64,000 nucleotides of DNA, taken from Chryseobacterium sp. ON_d1 (GTDB lineage: Bacteria > Bacteroidota > Bacteroidia > Flavobacteriales > Weeksellaceae). The stretch's first letter is position 1. The number at the start of each line of letters is the position of its first letter. Below are positions 33,439 through 42,898 of this stretch, piece by piece. The notes beneath the pieces were generated by a model, which ran no database searches, had not been told where the DNA came from, and saw only the letters and a list, made by a program, of their open reading frames with translations. The stretch is taken from positions 172,121 through 236,120 of the forward strand of contig NZ_BJTC01000007.1 in assembly GCF_006829085.1 (NCBI RefSeq), in the 5' to 3' direction. The position numbers and the translations under genes are program-made.

Positions 33439-36204
33439 ATGTCCACGAAAAAAGTTTTTAGAACGCTTGGTTTTCCCAAAGTTGGTACCGTTTTATTTTT
33501 GTTGCTGATGATTTTGCATGGTTGCAAGGATGCTTCAGCAAAATCGGATAAAATCAATATAGGCTTTTCGCAAGGTTTGGGAAATCATCCCTGGAGACAG
33601 GCTATGAATCATTCCATGGAGATTCAGGCGTCTTTGCATTCTGAGGTACAGCTAAGCATTAGTAAAGCAGAAGGGTCGGTTCAGAAACAGATCGGGGATA
33701 TTCAGAAGATGATAGATAATGAAGCGGATATCATCATTATTTCACCCATTGATCCCAATTCGCTGGTTCCGGTCGTGGAAAAAGCCTTTGCAAAAAAAAT
33801 TCCTGTGATTTTGGTGGATAGAAAAATCAATTCGGATAAATATGCAACTTACATCGGTGCTGATAATGTGGAAATTGGCAAAGAAGCAGCGCAGTATATT
33901 ATCTCGGATTCTAAAAATTTAAAAAAAGTCATTGAAATAAAAGGCTATGACAATTCTTCGCCCACTACGGAAAGAAGTCTGGGTTTGCAGCATACTATTA
34001 AAAATAATTCCAATACAGAACTGATAAAAACCTTCAAAGGTCTTCCGGCTGAAGCATTCAGAAAAACTCTGGATTCATTGGGAAATCAGGCTCTTTATGT
34101 TTTTGCTTTCAATGACCAACTAGCAACGCAAGCCTGGCAAATAGCGAGAAACGCCGGTGTGGAAAATCAAATCAAATTTATCGGTGTGGATGGTCTGAAT
34201 ACCAAAGACGGTGGAATCCAGATGGTTTTGGACGGTAAATTGAATGCCACTTTACTTTATCCTACCGGCGGAACGGAAGCCATTGAAACTGCTATTAAAA
34301 TCTACAACGGGCAAATTCCACCGAAACGAATTAAGCTCAGTACAACCATTATCGACAGGCTGAATGCTGAAATTATGCGCAACCAGTTCGATAAGATCAT
34401 CGAACAGCAGGGCGTTATCGAAAATCAGGTGAATGCCGTGAAAAAGCAGACCGAACTCTATTCTTCCCAAAGAGAATTGTTCCGCTGGTCAGTTGTTCTT
34501 TTGATTCTGATGTTTTGCCTGATTGCCTATGCTATTTATCTGATTTATACCATTAAAATTAAAAATAAACAGCTTACCCTCACCAACGAACGTGTGACGA
34601 TTCAGCGGAATCAGATTGAAACCATTGCCAATGAACTCAAGGAAAGTAATGAAGCAAGAGTAAACTTTTTCACGGGTTTATCCCATGAATTCAAAACGCC
34701 GATAACGCTTATTTTGAGTTCTTTGGAATCATTGAAAGATACTTTTAAAAGCAAAGGGACAAAGCCGTCTTATGAGCTGGAACTGATTAATAAAAATTCA
34801 AACCGTTTGCTTAGGTTGGTGGATAATCTTTTGGATTTCAGAAAAATAGAAAATAAAACCTTCAATCTAAGGGTTTCCAAAACCAATATCTACGATTTCA
34901 CTTATGGCATTTTCAGGGATTTTGAAAATGAGGCCAAAAAAAGGATTATTAAGTTTGAAATCCATTCCGCAAACAAAAATCTGGAACTGTATATTGACAG
35001 AAACCTGATGGATAAAGTATATTTTAACCTTTTGTCAAATGCTTTTAAGTTCACGCCGGACAATGGAAAAATTGAAATTACAATTCAGGAAAAAGGAAAT
35101 CAGGCGGTTATCAGCTTCAAAGACAACGGTATAGGAATCCCGGAAAAAGAGATCCGCAACGTTTTCGAACCCTATTTTAAAGGTTCCAACAACCGGAAAA
35201 ACAGTTCAGGAATTGGGCTTCATCTCAGCCGTCAGTTTGTGGAGCTTCATCTCGGGAAAATTGAGGTGAGTTCTTTTCAGGGAACGGAATTTATCATCAG
35301 TCTTTACAAAGGAAACAAGCATTTCAATGAAGATCAGATGATAAAAGAACCGAGTGTTATGGATGCGGAAACGCTGGCAAAAGATGGTGTTTTCGGCGTG
35401 GTGGAAGAAGGAAGTTTTATGCAAAATCAGGAAAATCCAGGTGATCGGTATTCTTTGCTTTTGGTGGAGGATAATTCGGATTTGTCGTTTTTCCTCAGCA
35501 ATAAGCTTCAGACGGAATTTGATGTGATGGTTTCCGATGGTACGGATGCGATTGATAAGGCGCTAAGCGAGATTCCCGACATCATTGTCTGCGATGTGAA
35601 TCTTCCTGGAAAAAACGGCTTTGAAATCTGCGAAATCCTGAAAAATGATCTCAGAACATCTCATATTCCGGTTATTCTTCTTACGGCTTTGGACAATAAG
35701 GAATCTTATCTTCAGGGACTGAAATCCGGGGTTGATCTTTATCTTACGAAGCCATTCAGCTATCCGATCCTGACACAGTCGCTGCGTTCATTACTTTACA
35801 ACCGCGAAAAACTCCGTTATTATTACACCAACAACATTGGCAGAATCGTTGACAGTAAATCCTTCGGAAGTATGGAGCAGACGTTCGTGAACAAATTGAA
35901 TCAGATCATCAAAACCAATATTGATAATCCCGATTTTTCAGTGGAAAATCTTGCAGATTTACTAAATATCTCAAGAATCCAGCTTTACAGGAAAATCAAG
36001 GCAATGTTTGATGTGAATGTAAGCGACTACATCAACAATATCCGCCTTGAACAGGCAAAATCGATGCTGCAAAATCCAGGACTGACGATTTCCGAAATTG
36101 CTTATAAAACCGGCTTTTCTTCCCCGAATTATTTCTCCACGGTCTTCAAAAATAAGTTTGGGGTTTCTCCGAATGTATTTAGGAAGAGCGTTGGTGAGGA
36201 GTAA
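33439..36204 (+). CDS. Hybrid two-component regulator with fructose-type periplasmic sensor (HTCS)
   Basis: A 921-residue one-protein two-component system. Order: N-terminal signal anchor (to about 30); type-I periplasmic sugar-binding domain (about 38-335; INIGFSQGLGNHPWRQ, IIISPIDPNSL, VILVDRKI); membrane helix about 348-372; HisKA with GLSHEFKTP (His about 416); HATPase (NLLSNAFKFTP, DNGIGIP, SGIGLHLS); receiver with phospho-Asp about 719 (IIVCDVNLPG); and AraC domain (ISEIAYKTGFSSPNYFSTVF). A periplasmic-binding-type sensor rather than a Reg_prop propeller is the type known from the B. thetaiotaomicron fructan locus (BT1754), where it binds fructose. It controls the PUL downstream. Confidence 0.9.
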   Translation: MSTKKVFRTLGFPKVGTVLFLLLMILHGCKDASAKSDKINIGFSQGLGNHPWRQAMNHSMEIQASLHSEVQLSISKAEGSVQKQIGDIQKMIDNEADIIIISPIDPNSLVPVVEKAFAKKIPVILVDRKINSDKYATYIGADNVEIGKEAAQYIISDSKNLKKVIEIKGYDNSSPTTERSLGLQHTIKNNSNTELIKTFKGLPAEAFRKTLDSLGNQALYVFAFNDQLATQAWQIARNAGVENQIKFIGVDGLNTKDGGIQMVLDGKLNATLLYPTGGTEAIETAIKIYNGQIPPKRIKLSTTIIDRLNAEIMRNQFDKIIEQQGVIENQVNAVKKQTELYSSQRELFRWSVVLLILMFCLIAYAIYLIYTIKIKNKQLTLTNERVTIQRNQIETIANELKESNEARVNFFTGLSHEFKTPITLILSSLESLKDTFKSKGTKPSYELELINKNSNRLLRLVDNLLDFRKIENKTFNLRVSKTNIYDFTYGIFRDFENEAKKRIIKFEIHSANKNLELYIDRNLMDKVYFNLLSNAFKFTPDNGKIEITIQEKGNQAVISFKDNGIGIPEKEIRNVFEPYFKGSNNRKNSSGIGLHLSRQFVELHLGKIEVSSFQGTEFIISLYKGNKHFNEDQMIKEPSVMDAETLAKDGVFGVVEEGSFMQNQENPGDRYSLLLVEDNSDLSFFLSNKLQTEFDVMVSDGTDAIDKALSEIPDIIVCDVNLPGKNGFEICEILKNDLRTSHIPVILLTALDNKESYLQGLKSGVDLYLTKPFSYPILTQSLRSLLYNREKLRYYYTNNIGRIVDSKSFGSMEQTFVNKLNQIIKTNIDNPDFSVENLADLLNISRIQLYRKIKAMFDVNVSDYINNIRLEQAKSMLQNPGLTISEIAYKTGFSSPNYFSTVFKNKFGVSPNVFRKSVGEE

Positions 36205-36647
36205 TTAATCCTTGTATATCTTTTCTTTTCTTTCCCGAATAGAGTAGCAATATCCGTGCGAACGAGATATCGTTGTCAGCACTAATAGATCTCGTTGTTC
36301 GGTTGCACAATGATGCATAGCTTGCTCGAAGTATTCATCTTATAAAAACTAAAGCCGTAGTTTCCAAAAAACCGACTTCAAATTTCGGTCAATCTTCCCA
36401 CACTAAAATTCGTTCATACTTCTAAAAGTCCTAATAATCCACGTAACATTTTTATAGAATGGTGTTACATTTTTGAAACATTATTATCATATTTTGAAAT
36501 TACATCAATTTTAAAATTTTGATTTTCAGTTAATTAAATTTAGTTAACAAATAATTAACCTTGACGAAATATTTTGTTACATAATTAGACCTTCGCATTC
36601 CTGTCCCGGGATATATTAGCCACAAACAAAGTAATATTTTTCAACAG

Positions 36648-36701
36648 ATGAAATCGCTATGATTTGTAAACGCAACTATCAATAAGAGTAAGCGATTTCA
36701 T
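36648..36701. promoter_or_regulatory. Inverted repeat upstream of the fructan PUL
   Basis: Perfect 11-bp inverted repeat ATGAAATCGCT (36648-36658) / AGCGATTTCAT (36691-36701) separated by 32 bases, ending 31 bases before the sugar-porter ATG. It could be an operator for the HTCS or a leader hairpin in the PUL mRNA. The 528-base gap 36205-36732 holds no gene and must contain the PUL promoter. Confidence 0.5.
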
Positions 36702-36732
36702 TTGATCAATAAAAAATAATAAATATCTATAT

Positions 36733-38046
36733 ATGAATAAAATTTTGATGTGGTCTGTCACTGCGGCTTTGGCAGGATTTCTTTTCGGGTTCGATGTGGT
36801 GGTGATTTCCGGAGCCGATAAAAAACTGCAGGCGCTTTGGCAGAGTTCAGACGCATTCCACGGTGCGGTAGTAATGGGAATGGCATTGTGGGGAACCGTT
36901 ATCGGAGCCATCTTTGGCGGAATCCCAACCAACAAATTCGGACGGAAAAAAACACTTTTAGCAATCGGCATCTTATACGCACTTTCAGCAATCGGAACAG
37001 CGCTTTCCAATGATCCTTATATTTTCGCATTTTTCAGATTTATGGGAGGTTTGGGCGTTGGAGCATCTACCATTGCAGCGCCGGCTTATATTTCCGAAAT
37101 CGCTCCTGCAAAAGATCGCGGAAGATTGGTTTCATTGTATCAGTTCAATATTGTTTTGGGGATTTTGGTAGCCTTTTTATCCAATTATCTACTCAGTGGA
37201 ATCGGAGATAACGACTGGAGATGGATGCTTGGTGTTCAGGCAATTCCGGCAAGTATCTACACCTTATGTGTGCTTATAATTCCGGAAAGCCCAAGATGGC
37301 TCGTTTCCAAAGGCAGAATAAACGAAGCTAAAAATGTAGTTAAAATCGTAAATCCGGATCAGGATTCTGACCTACTCATTTCTCAGATGGAAGACGATCA
37401 TGCCGAAGCGCCAAAGGAAAATATTTTTATGAAAAAATATCGTTTTCCGTTGATGCTCGCTTTCCTTGTCGCATTTTTCAATCAGATGTCGGGCATCAAT
37501 GCATTTTTATATTATGCACCGAGAATTTTTGGTGAGGCTGGATTGGGCGAGAAAACAGCACTTCTCAGCAGTATCGGAATTGGAGTTGTTAATATGGTTT
37601 TCACGTTGGTTGGTGTTAATCTTATTGACAAAGTCGGTAGAAGAACCCTGATGTATATTGGTTCTATCGGTTATATCATTTCGTTAGGATTGGTTTCTAT
37701 GGCATTTTATTTCCATTGGTCGGGTTTGGCGATTCCTGTATTTTTATTCCTGTTTATCGCTTCTCACGCCATCGGACAGGGAACGGTGATCTGGGTTTTT
37801 ATTTCCGAGATTTTTCCGAACCATCTCCGCGCATCAGGACAGGCATTCGGAAGCTCTACGCATTGGGTTTTGGCAGCGATCATTCCGTCACTTATCCCGA
37901 CATTATTTTCTACGATTGGCGCCGGAACGGTATTTCTGGTATTTACGATCGCAATGGTATTCCAGCTGTTATTTGTGATTTTTATGATGCCGGAAACAAA
38001 AGGCGTATCACTGGAAAAATTAAGCAAAACACTTACAAAAGAATAA
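36733..38046 (+). CDS. MFS sugar porter (fructose importer)
   Basis: A 437-residue 12-helix transporter of the MFS sugar porter family. Signatures: GFLFGFDVVVISGADK in helix 1, NKFGRKKTLLAIG (RxGRR-like) between helices 2 and 3, PESPRWLVSKGR after helix 6, NQMSGINAFLYYAPRIF in helix 7, and PETKGVSLE at the C-terminus. First gene of the PUL operon, with 33 bases before the GH32. By context with HTCS, GH32 and fructokinase, it brings fructose across the inner membrane. Confidence 0.9.
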   Translation: MNKILMWSVTAALAGFLFGFDVVVISGADKKLQALWQSSDAFHGAVVMGMALWGTVIGAIFGGIPTNKFGRKKTLLAIGILYALSAIGTALSNDPYIFAFFRFMGGLGVGASTIAAPAYISEIAPAKDRGRLVSLYQFNIVLGILVAFLSNYLLSGIGDNDWRWMLGVQAIPASIYTLCVLIIPESPRWLVSKGRINEAKNVVKIVNPDQDSDLLISQMEDDHAEAPKENIFMKKYRFPLMLAFLVAFFNQMSGINAFLYYAPRIFGEAGLGEKTALLSSIGIGVVNMVFTLVGVNLIDKVGRRTLMYIGSIGYIISLGLVSMAFYFHWSGLAIPVFLFLFIASHAIGQGTVIWVFISEIFPNHLRASGQAFGSSTHWVLAAIIPSLIPTLFSTIGAGTVFLVFTIAMVFQLLFVIFMMPETKGVSLEKLSKTLTKE

Positions 38047-38079
38047 ACCCTTCAAAAATCTTCGAGAAAAAATAATTCA

Positions 38080-39633
38080 ATGAAAAAAATAATATCAAGT
38101 TTAATTGTCGCTTCTGTCTTTTTTTCGAATCTCAACGCTCAGTCGGGTTCGGAGAAGGAAGAGCAGCTTTACCGCCCCAATTTCCATTTCAGCCCCAAAA
38201 AAGGATGGATGAATGATCCGAACGGGCTTTATTACAAAGACGGTGTTTATCACCTGTTCTTCCAGCATTATCCCGATGGAAACAAATGGGGACCGATGCA
38301 TTGGGGACACGCCACAAGCAAAGACCTTGTCAAGTGGGAAGAGCAGCCGATTGCTCTTTATCCGGATGATTTGGGATACATTTTCTCAGGAAGTGCGGTG
38401 GTCGATAAAAATAATACTTCGGGTTTCGGGGATTCCAAAAATAATCCTGTCGTTGCAGTGTATACTTATCACAATCCCAACCGTGAAAAAGACGGTAAGA
38501 TAGATGTGGAATCTCAGGGAATCGCTTACTCTTTGGATAATAGTAAAACTTGGACAAAATATAGCGCAAATCCTGTTCTTAAAAACCCGGGAATCCGTGA
38601 TTTTCGTGATCCAAAGGTATTTTGGGACAGCAAAAGACAGCAATGGATTATGGTTTTGGCGGCTCAGGACAGAACGCACTTTTACGCATCAAAAAACCTG
38701 AAAGAATGGGCGTTCCAATCCGAATTTGGAAAAGATCTGGGCGGTCACGGCGGCGTTTGGGAATGCCCAGATCTATTTCCGTTAAAAGTAGAAGGCACCA
38801 ATGAAGAAAAGTGGGTTCTGATCGTCAATATCAATCCAGGCGGACCGAATAATGGTTCTGCAGGGCAATATTTTGTCGGTGACTTTGACGGGAAAACTTT
38901 TAAGATTGATGAATATTTCACAAAACAGCTTCAGAAAGAAAAAGCAGCCTGGCTGGATTGGGGAAAAGACAATTATGCCAGCGTTTCATTTGATAATGTT
39001 CCGCAGGGAAAACGGGTGATTATCGGTTGGATGAGCAACTGGGAATATGCGCAGGAAGTTCCTACGGAAGCGTGGAGAAGCAGTACGACAATGGCAAGGG
39101 AAGTTTCACTCAAAAAAACAAAAGACGGCTATCTCCTTAAAAATATTCCGGTTGCCGGACTGAAAAATTATCAAGGGAAATCTATCCGGAAAAAAATCAA
39201 TCTGAAGGCTGAAAATAAATTAATAAGTCCGTCAGAAATTGACCTGACTAAAGCAGTTCTCGATTTAAATTTAAAGAAAATGACTACCGGAACTTATAGC
39301 TTTTCTCTGAAAAATTCTTTGGGTGAAGAAGTCGTTTTTGGAATTGATAATAAAAGAAAAGAATTGTTTGTAGATCGTTCCAAATCAGGGAAAACAGGTT
39401 TTGGAAACCATTACGCCACGCCGGTTACCAAAGCGCCTTTGAATCAGATCTATTCCGAAGCAAAAATGAAACTGGTCATCGACAAGACTTCGATTGAAAT
39501 CTTCTTCAACGATGGCGAAAAAGTAATGACCGAAATCTTCTTCCCGAACGAACATTTCTCCGAACTGACTATCTCAACAGACACGAAAGAAAGCTCATTA
39601 AATATTAATGCACATCAGCTTAATATTAAATAA
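38080..39633 (+). CDS. GH32 exo-fructosidase (levanase/inulinase type)
   Basis: A 517-residue GH32 enzyme with a signal peptide (to about residue 20, NAQ) and no lipobox, so periplasmic. The nucleophile motif GWMNDPNGLYY is at about residue 43, followed by the FSGSAVV region, FRDPKVFW (transition-state Asp) and WECPDLFPL (acid/base Glu). The C-terminal beta-sandwich runs from about 360. Such enzymes release fructose from levan, inulin or sucrose; the linkage cannot be read from sequence. It stands between the fructose porter and SusC, matching periplasmic hydrolysis. Confidence 0.9.
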   Translation: MKKIISSLIVASVFFSNLNAQSGSEKEEQLYRPNFHFSPKKGWMNDPNGLYYKDGVYHLFFQHYPDGNKWGPMHWGHATSKDLVKWEEQPIALYPDDLGYIFSGSAVVDKNNTSGFGDSKNNPVVAVYTYHNPNREKDGKIDVESQGIAYSLDNSKTWTKYSANPVLKNPGIRDFRDPKVFWDSKRQQWIMVLAAQDRTHFYASKNLKEWAFQSEFGKDLGGHGGVWECPDLFPLKVEGTNEEKWVLIVNINPGGPNNGSAGQYFVGDFDGKTFKIDEYFTKQLQKEKAAWLDWGKDNYASVSFDNVPQGKRVIIGWMSNWEYAQEVPTEAWRSSTTMAREVSLKKTKDGYLLKNIPVAGLKNYQGKSIRKKINLKAENKLISPSEIDLTKAVLDLNLKKMTTGTYSFSLKNSLGEEVVFGIDNKRKELFVDRSKSGKTGFGNHYATPVTKAPLNQIYSEAKMKLVIDKTSIEIFFNDGEKVMTEIFFPNEHFSELTISTDTKESSLNINAHQLNIK

Positions 39634-39689
39634 GAGATAACAGTGCAGAACATTCCGTAGACAATCAATTAAAATTAAAACTATATGAT

Positions 39690-42600
39690 ATGAAGAAATA
39701 TAAAATTGCAGTCGCCTTTTGCCTTCTTCCGTTTTCCTACATTTTTGCGCAGGAAATTGTGAAAGGAAAGGTGCTGTCTTCCAATCAGAAACCGCTTAGT
39801 GGTGTAACCGTGACTGTTTCCGAAACGGGTACTACTACAACGACTGATAGCAGCGGGACATTTCAGATCAATGATTTGAAGAAAGGAAACACGCTGGTTT
39901 TTACCTATCCCGATTATACTACGAAAGAAGTGGTGGTGGATGAAAAAACTGTCCTCAACATCATTCTGGCAGCCGATAAGGTAAAGAATATCGACGAAGT
40001 TGTGGTGACCGGATATACCAAGCAGAAAAAAGCCGACATCACCGGAGCAGTTTCCATTGTTGATATGAAGGATCTTAACAAACAGGCGGAACCGAATCCC
40101 ATCAAATCACTACAGGGAAGAGTAGCTGGGGTAAATATCTCCGCCGATGGTTCGCCTTCAGGAGGAAGTACCAAAGTCCTGATTCGTGGTGTCGGGACAC
40201 TGAACAATACCGACCCGCTTTATGTCATAGACGGTGTACCAACAAAAGCAGGAATGCACGAACTGAATCCCGGCGACATCGAAACGATGCAGGTACTGAA
40301 AGATGCTTCTTCCGCAAGCATCTACGGTTCCAGAGCGGCCAACGGCGTGATCATCATTACCACCAAAAAAGGAAAAAAAGGCAAGATGAGAATCGACCTG
40401 AATTATTATACTGCTTTTTCTCAATACGCGAAAAAAACGCCTGTTCTCAACGCAAAACAATTCGGACAGGTGCTCTGGCAGGCTAATATCAATGACGGTC
40501 TGAATCCGAACAATAATAACCTGAGCTACAGCTTCGACTGGGGCGTTCAGAACGGTGTTCCGACCTTGTACAACAGCTACGTTCCGGAATATCTGGATGC
40601 GGCAAAAACCATCAAATCTGCCAATACCAATTGGTATGATGAGGTTTCCCAGACCGGTGTTGCCAATTCTTTGGATGTTTCGGCTTCAAGTGCTTCGGAC
40701 AAAGGTTCTGCCTTCTTCTCAATGGGTTATTATGACAATGACGGTATCGTAAAGCTGACCAATTTCAAAAGACTATCTGCCCGTGTGAACACTTCCTATA
40801 ATTTTTTCGATGGTAAATTAAAAATCGGGGAAAATTTTACGTACAATAAAACCAACGAATTGATGGATCCGGGTGTTCTTGATCCGGCTTTGAGAGCGTT
40901 GCCCATTATTCCTGTTCATACTGTGGACGGAATCGGGTGGGGTGGTCCGGTTGGCGGGATGAATGACCGTCAGAATCCTGTCCGTCTTTTGGAATACAAC
41001 AAAGACAACGGCTACCGTTACCAGCGTTTTTTCGGAAATGTCTATGCCGAATTACAGCCTGTGAAAAATTTGACATTGAAGTCAAGTTTCGGTGTTGATT
41101 TTTCGAATTATTATAAAAGAATGTTACAGAGAAGTTATGTTTCCGGTTATCTTCAAAACAAAACCAATGCGGTAAATATCGACCAGTCCGATACTGAAAA
41201 ATGGACATGGACCAACACGGCTCAATACACCGCCAAAGCAGGAAATCACCACTTCGATTTGCTAGGTGGTATGGAAATGTATAAAGAAACATTCAACAAC
41301 ACCTGGCTCAGAAAAGAAGGATTTCTGATAGAGACGCCGGATTATATGTATCCTGAGGCTGGAACCGGTGATGCTTTCAATGGCGGAAGTTCTACCTATT
41401 ACAGCTTACTGTCATACTTCGGAAAATTCTCTTACGATTATGACAATCGTTATCTCTTCTCTGCAACGGTGCGCTATGACGGCTCGTCAAGATTCGGGAA
41501 GAACAACCGTTTTGGAACATTCCCGGCATTTTCGGCTGGATGGAGAATCAACAAGGAAGATTTTGCGGAGAAATGGATTCCGTTTTTCTCAGATTTGAGG
41601 CTGAGAGCAGGTTGGGGACAGACCGGAAACCAGGAAATCAGCAACTCGGCAGTATATTCTCTTTACATTGCTAATTATGCAGGCGGAAATCCGACCTGGG
41701 CAACTTCCTACGGAACGGCTTATGATATTTCTGGAGTGGGAAGCGGTTTATTGCCTTCAGGATTCATTGCAACACAAACTAAAAATGATGATCTGAAATG
41801 GGAAACTACCACGCAAACCAACCTAGGTCTGGATTTCGGATTTTTTAATCAGAAACTGACGGGAAGCGTGGATATTTATAAAAAAGCAACCAAAGATATT
41901 CTCGTTTTACCTCCCTATCTGGGCGTAATTGGCGAAGGTGGAAACGGCTGGATCAACGGCGCATCTATGGAAAATAAAGGGATTGAAGTCGCTTTGGGTT
42001 ATCAGGATAAGACTTCCGGCGGATTCGGATACGAGATTTCAGGAAATTTCTCAATGAACCGGAACAAAATCACGGAATTACCACAATCCGTTATCAACAA
42101 TTATGGCGGAAACGGAACCACGGATAATATTCTCGGAAGACCGATCAATTCAATGTATGGATATGTTGCCGACGGACTTTTCAGAACGCAGGCTGAAGTA
42201 GATAATTCCGCTACTCAACCGGGCAAAGGATTGGGAAGGATTCGTTATGCCGATTTAAATAATGATGGAATTATTGATGACAAAGACAGAACATGGATCG
42301 GAAATCCGAATCCGGGATTTATGTATGGCGTTAATCTTAACTTTTCATATAAAAACTTCGATTTGTCGACATTCTGGCAAGGCATCGGCGATGTGGATGT
42401 CATTAATTCTAAAAAATACCAGACCGATTTCTGGAGTGTGGATGATGTTGGTTCCAATAAAGGAACGAGGTTGCTCAATGCATGGTCGCCACAGAATCCG
42501 AATTCTGATATTCCTGCATTGACAACGGTGGACAGCAATGCAGAGTCTAGATTTTCATCTTATTATGTAGAGAACGGAAGTTATCTGAAACTAAGGGTTT

Positions 42601-42791
42601 TACAGTTAGGGTATAGTATTCCTAAAAATGTGTTGGAGCAGTACAAGCTTACCAATTTCAGGATTTACATCAGCGCACAGAATCTTCTGACCATCAAATC
42701 CAAAAGCTTCACGGGTATTGATCCGGAAACGCCGGCTTTCGGTTATCCGCTTCCGCTGACGTTCAATTTTGGAGTTAATTTATCACTATAA
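39690..42791 (+). CDS. susC: SusC-like TonB-dependent fructan transporter
   Basis: A 1033-residue outer-membrane TonB-dependent receptor of the SusC/RagA family. Signal peptide (to FAQ about 21), carboxypeptidase-regulatory-like beta domain (VKGKVLSSNQKPLSGVTVTV), then the plug with SLQGRVAGVNISADGSPSGG, TKVLIRGVGTLNNTDPLYVI and ASSASIYGSRAANGVIIITT. The large barrel ends in the typical aromatic strand (FNFGVNLSL). It forms the import pore with the SusD lipoprotein encoded 108 bases downstream. Confidence 0.92.
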   Translation: MKKYKIAVAFCLLPFSYIFAQEIVKGKVLSSNQKPLSGVTVTVSETGTTTTTDSSGTFQINDLKKGNTLVFTYPDYTTKEVVVDEKTVLNIILAADKVKNIDEVVVTGYTKQKKADITGAVSIVDMKDLNKQAEPNPIKSLQGRVAGVNISADGSPSGGSTKVLIRGVGTLNNTDPLYVIDGVPTKAGMHELNPGDIETMQVLKDASSASIYGSRAANGVIIITTKKGKKGKMRIDLNYYTAFSQYAKKTPVLNAKQFGQVLWQANINDGLNPNNNNLSYSFDWGVQNGVPTLYNSYVPEYLDAAKTIKSANTNWYDEVSQTGVANSLDVSASSASDKGSAFFSMGYYDNDGIVKLTNFKRLSARVNTSYNFFDGKLKIGENFTYNKTNELMDPGVLDPALRALPIIPVHTVDGIGWGGPVGGMNDRQNPVRLLEYNKDNGYRYQRFFGNVYAELQPVKNLTLKSSFGVDFSNYYKRMLQRSYVSGYLQNKTNAVNIDQSDTEKWTWTNTAQYTAKAGNHHFDLLGGMEMYKETFNNTWLRKEGFLIETPDYMYPEAGTGDAFNGGSSTYYSLLSYFGKFSYDYDNRYLFSATVRYDGSSRFGKNNRFGTFPAFSAGWRINKEDFAEKWIPFFSDLRLRAGWGQTGNQEISNSAVYSLYIANYAGGNPTWATSYGTAYDISGVGSGLLPSGFIATQTKNDDLKWETTTQTNLGLDFGFFNQKLTGSVDIYKKATKDILVLPPYLGVIGEGGNGWINGASMENKGIEVALGYQDKTSGGFGYEISGNFSMNRNKITELPQSVINNYGGNGTTDNILGRPINSMYGYVADGLFRTQAEVDNSATQPGKGLGRIRYADLNNDGIIDDKDRTWIGNPNPGFMYGVNLNFSYKNFDLSTFWQGIGDVDVINSKKYQTDFWSVDDVGSNKGTRLLNAWSPQNPNSDIPALTTVDSNAESRFSSYYVENGSYLKLRVLQLGYSIPKNVLEQYKLTNFRIYISAQNLLTIKSKSFTGIDPETPAFGYPLPLTFNFGVNLSL

Positions 42792-42803
42792 TATTTGAAT
42801 AAA

Positions 42804-42868
42804 TTCTCGCAGATTATCCAGATGAAACTGATTAAAAAAATCTGCTCGATTTGCGAAATCAGCGAGAG
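42804..42868 (+). repeat. GCAGATT-type intergenic repeat between susC and susD
   Basis: CTCGCAGATT (42806-42815), AATCTGCTCG (42839-42848) and AATCAGCGAGAG (42857-42868) form overlapping inverted repeats in the 107-base susC-susD gap. They may fold into alternative hairpins in the mRNA. The motif style resembles heptamer-based intergenic repeats of flavobacteria. Confidence 0.45.
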
Positions 42869-42898
42869 ACAAAAAAAATCAAAAATAATATTAAAACA

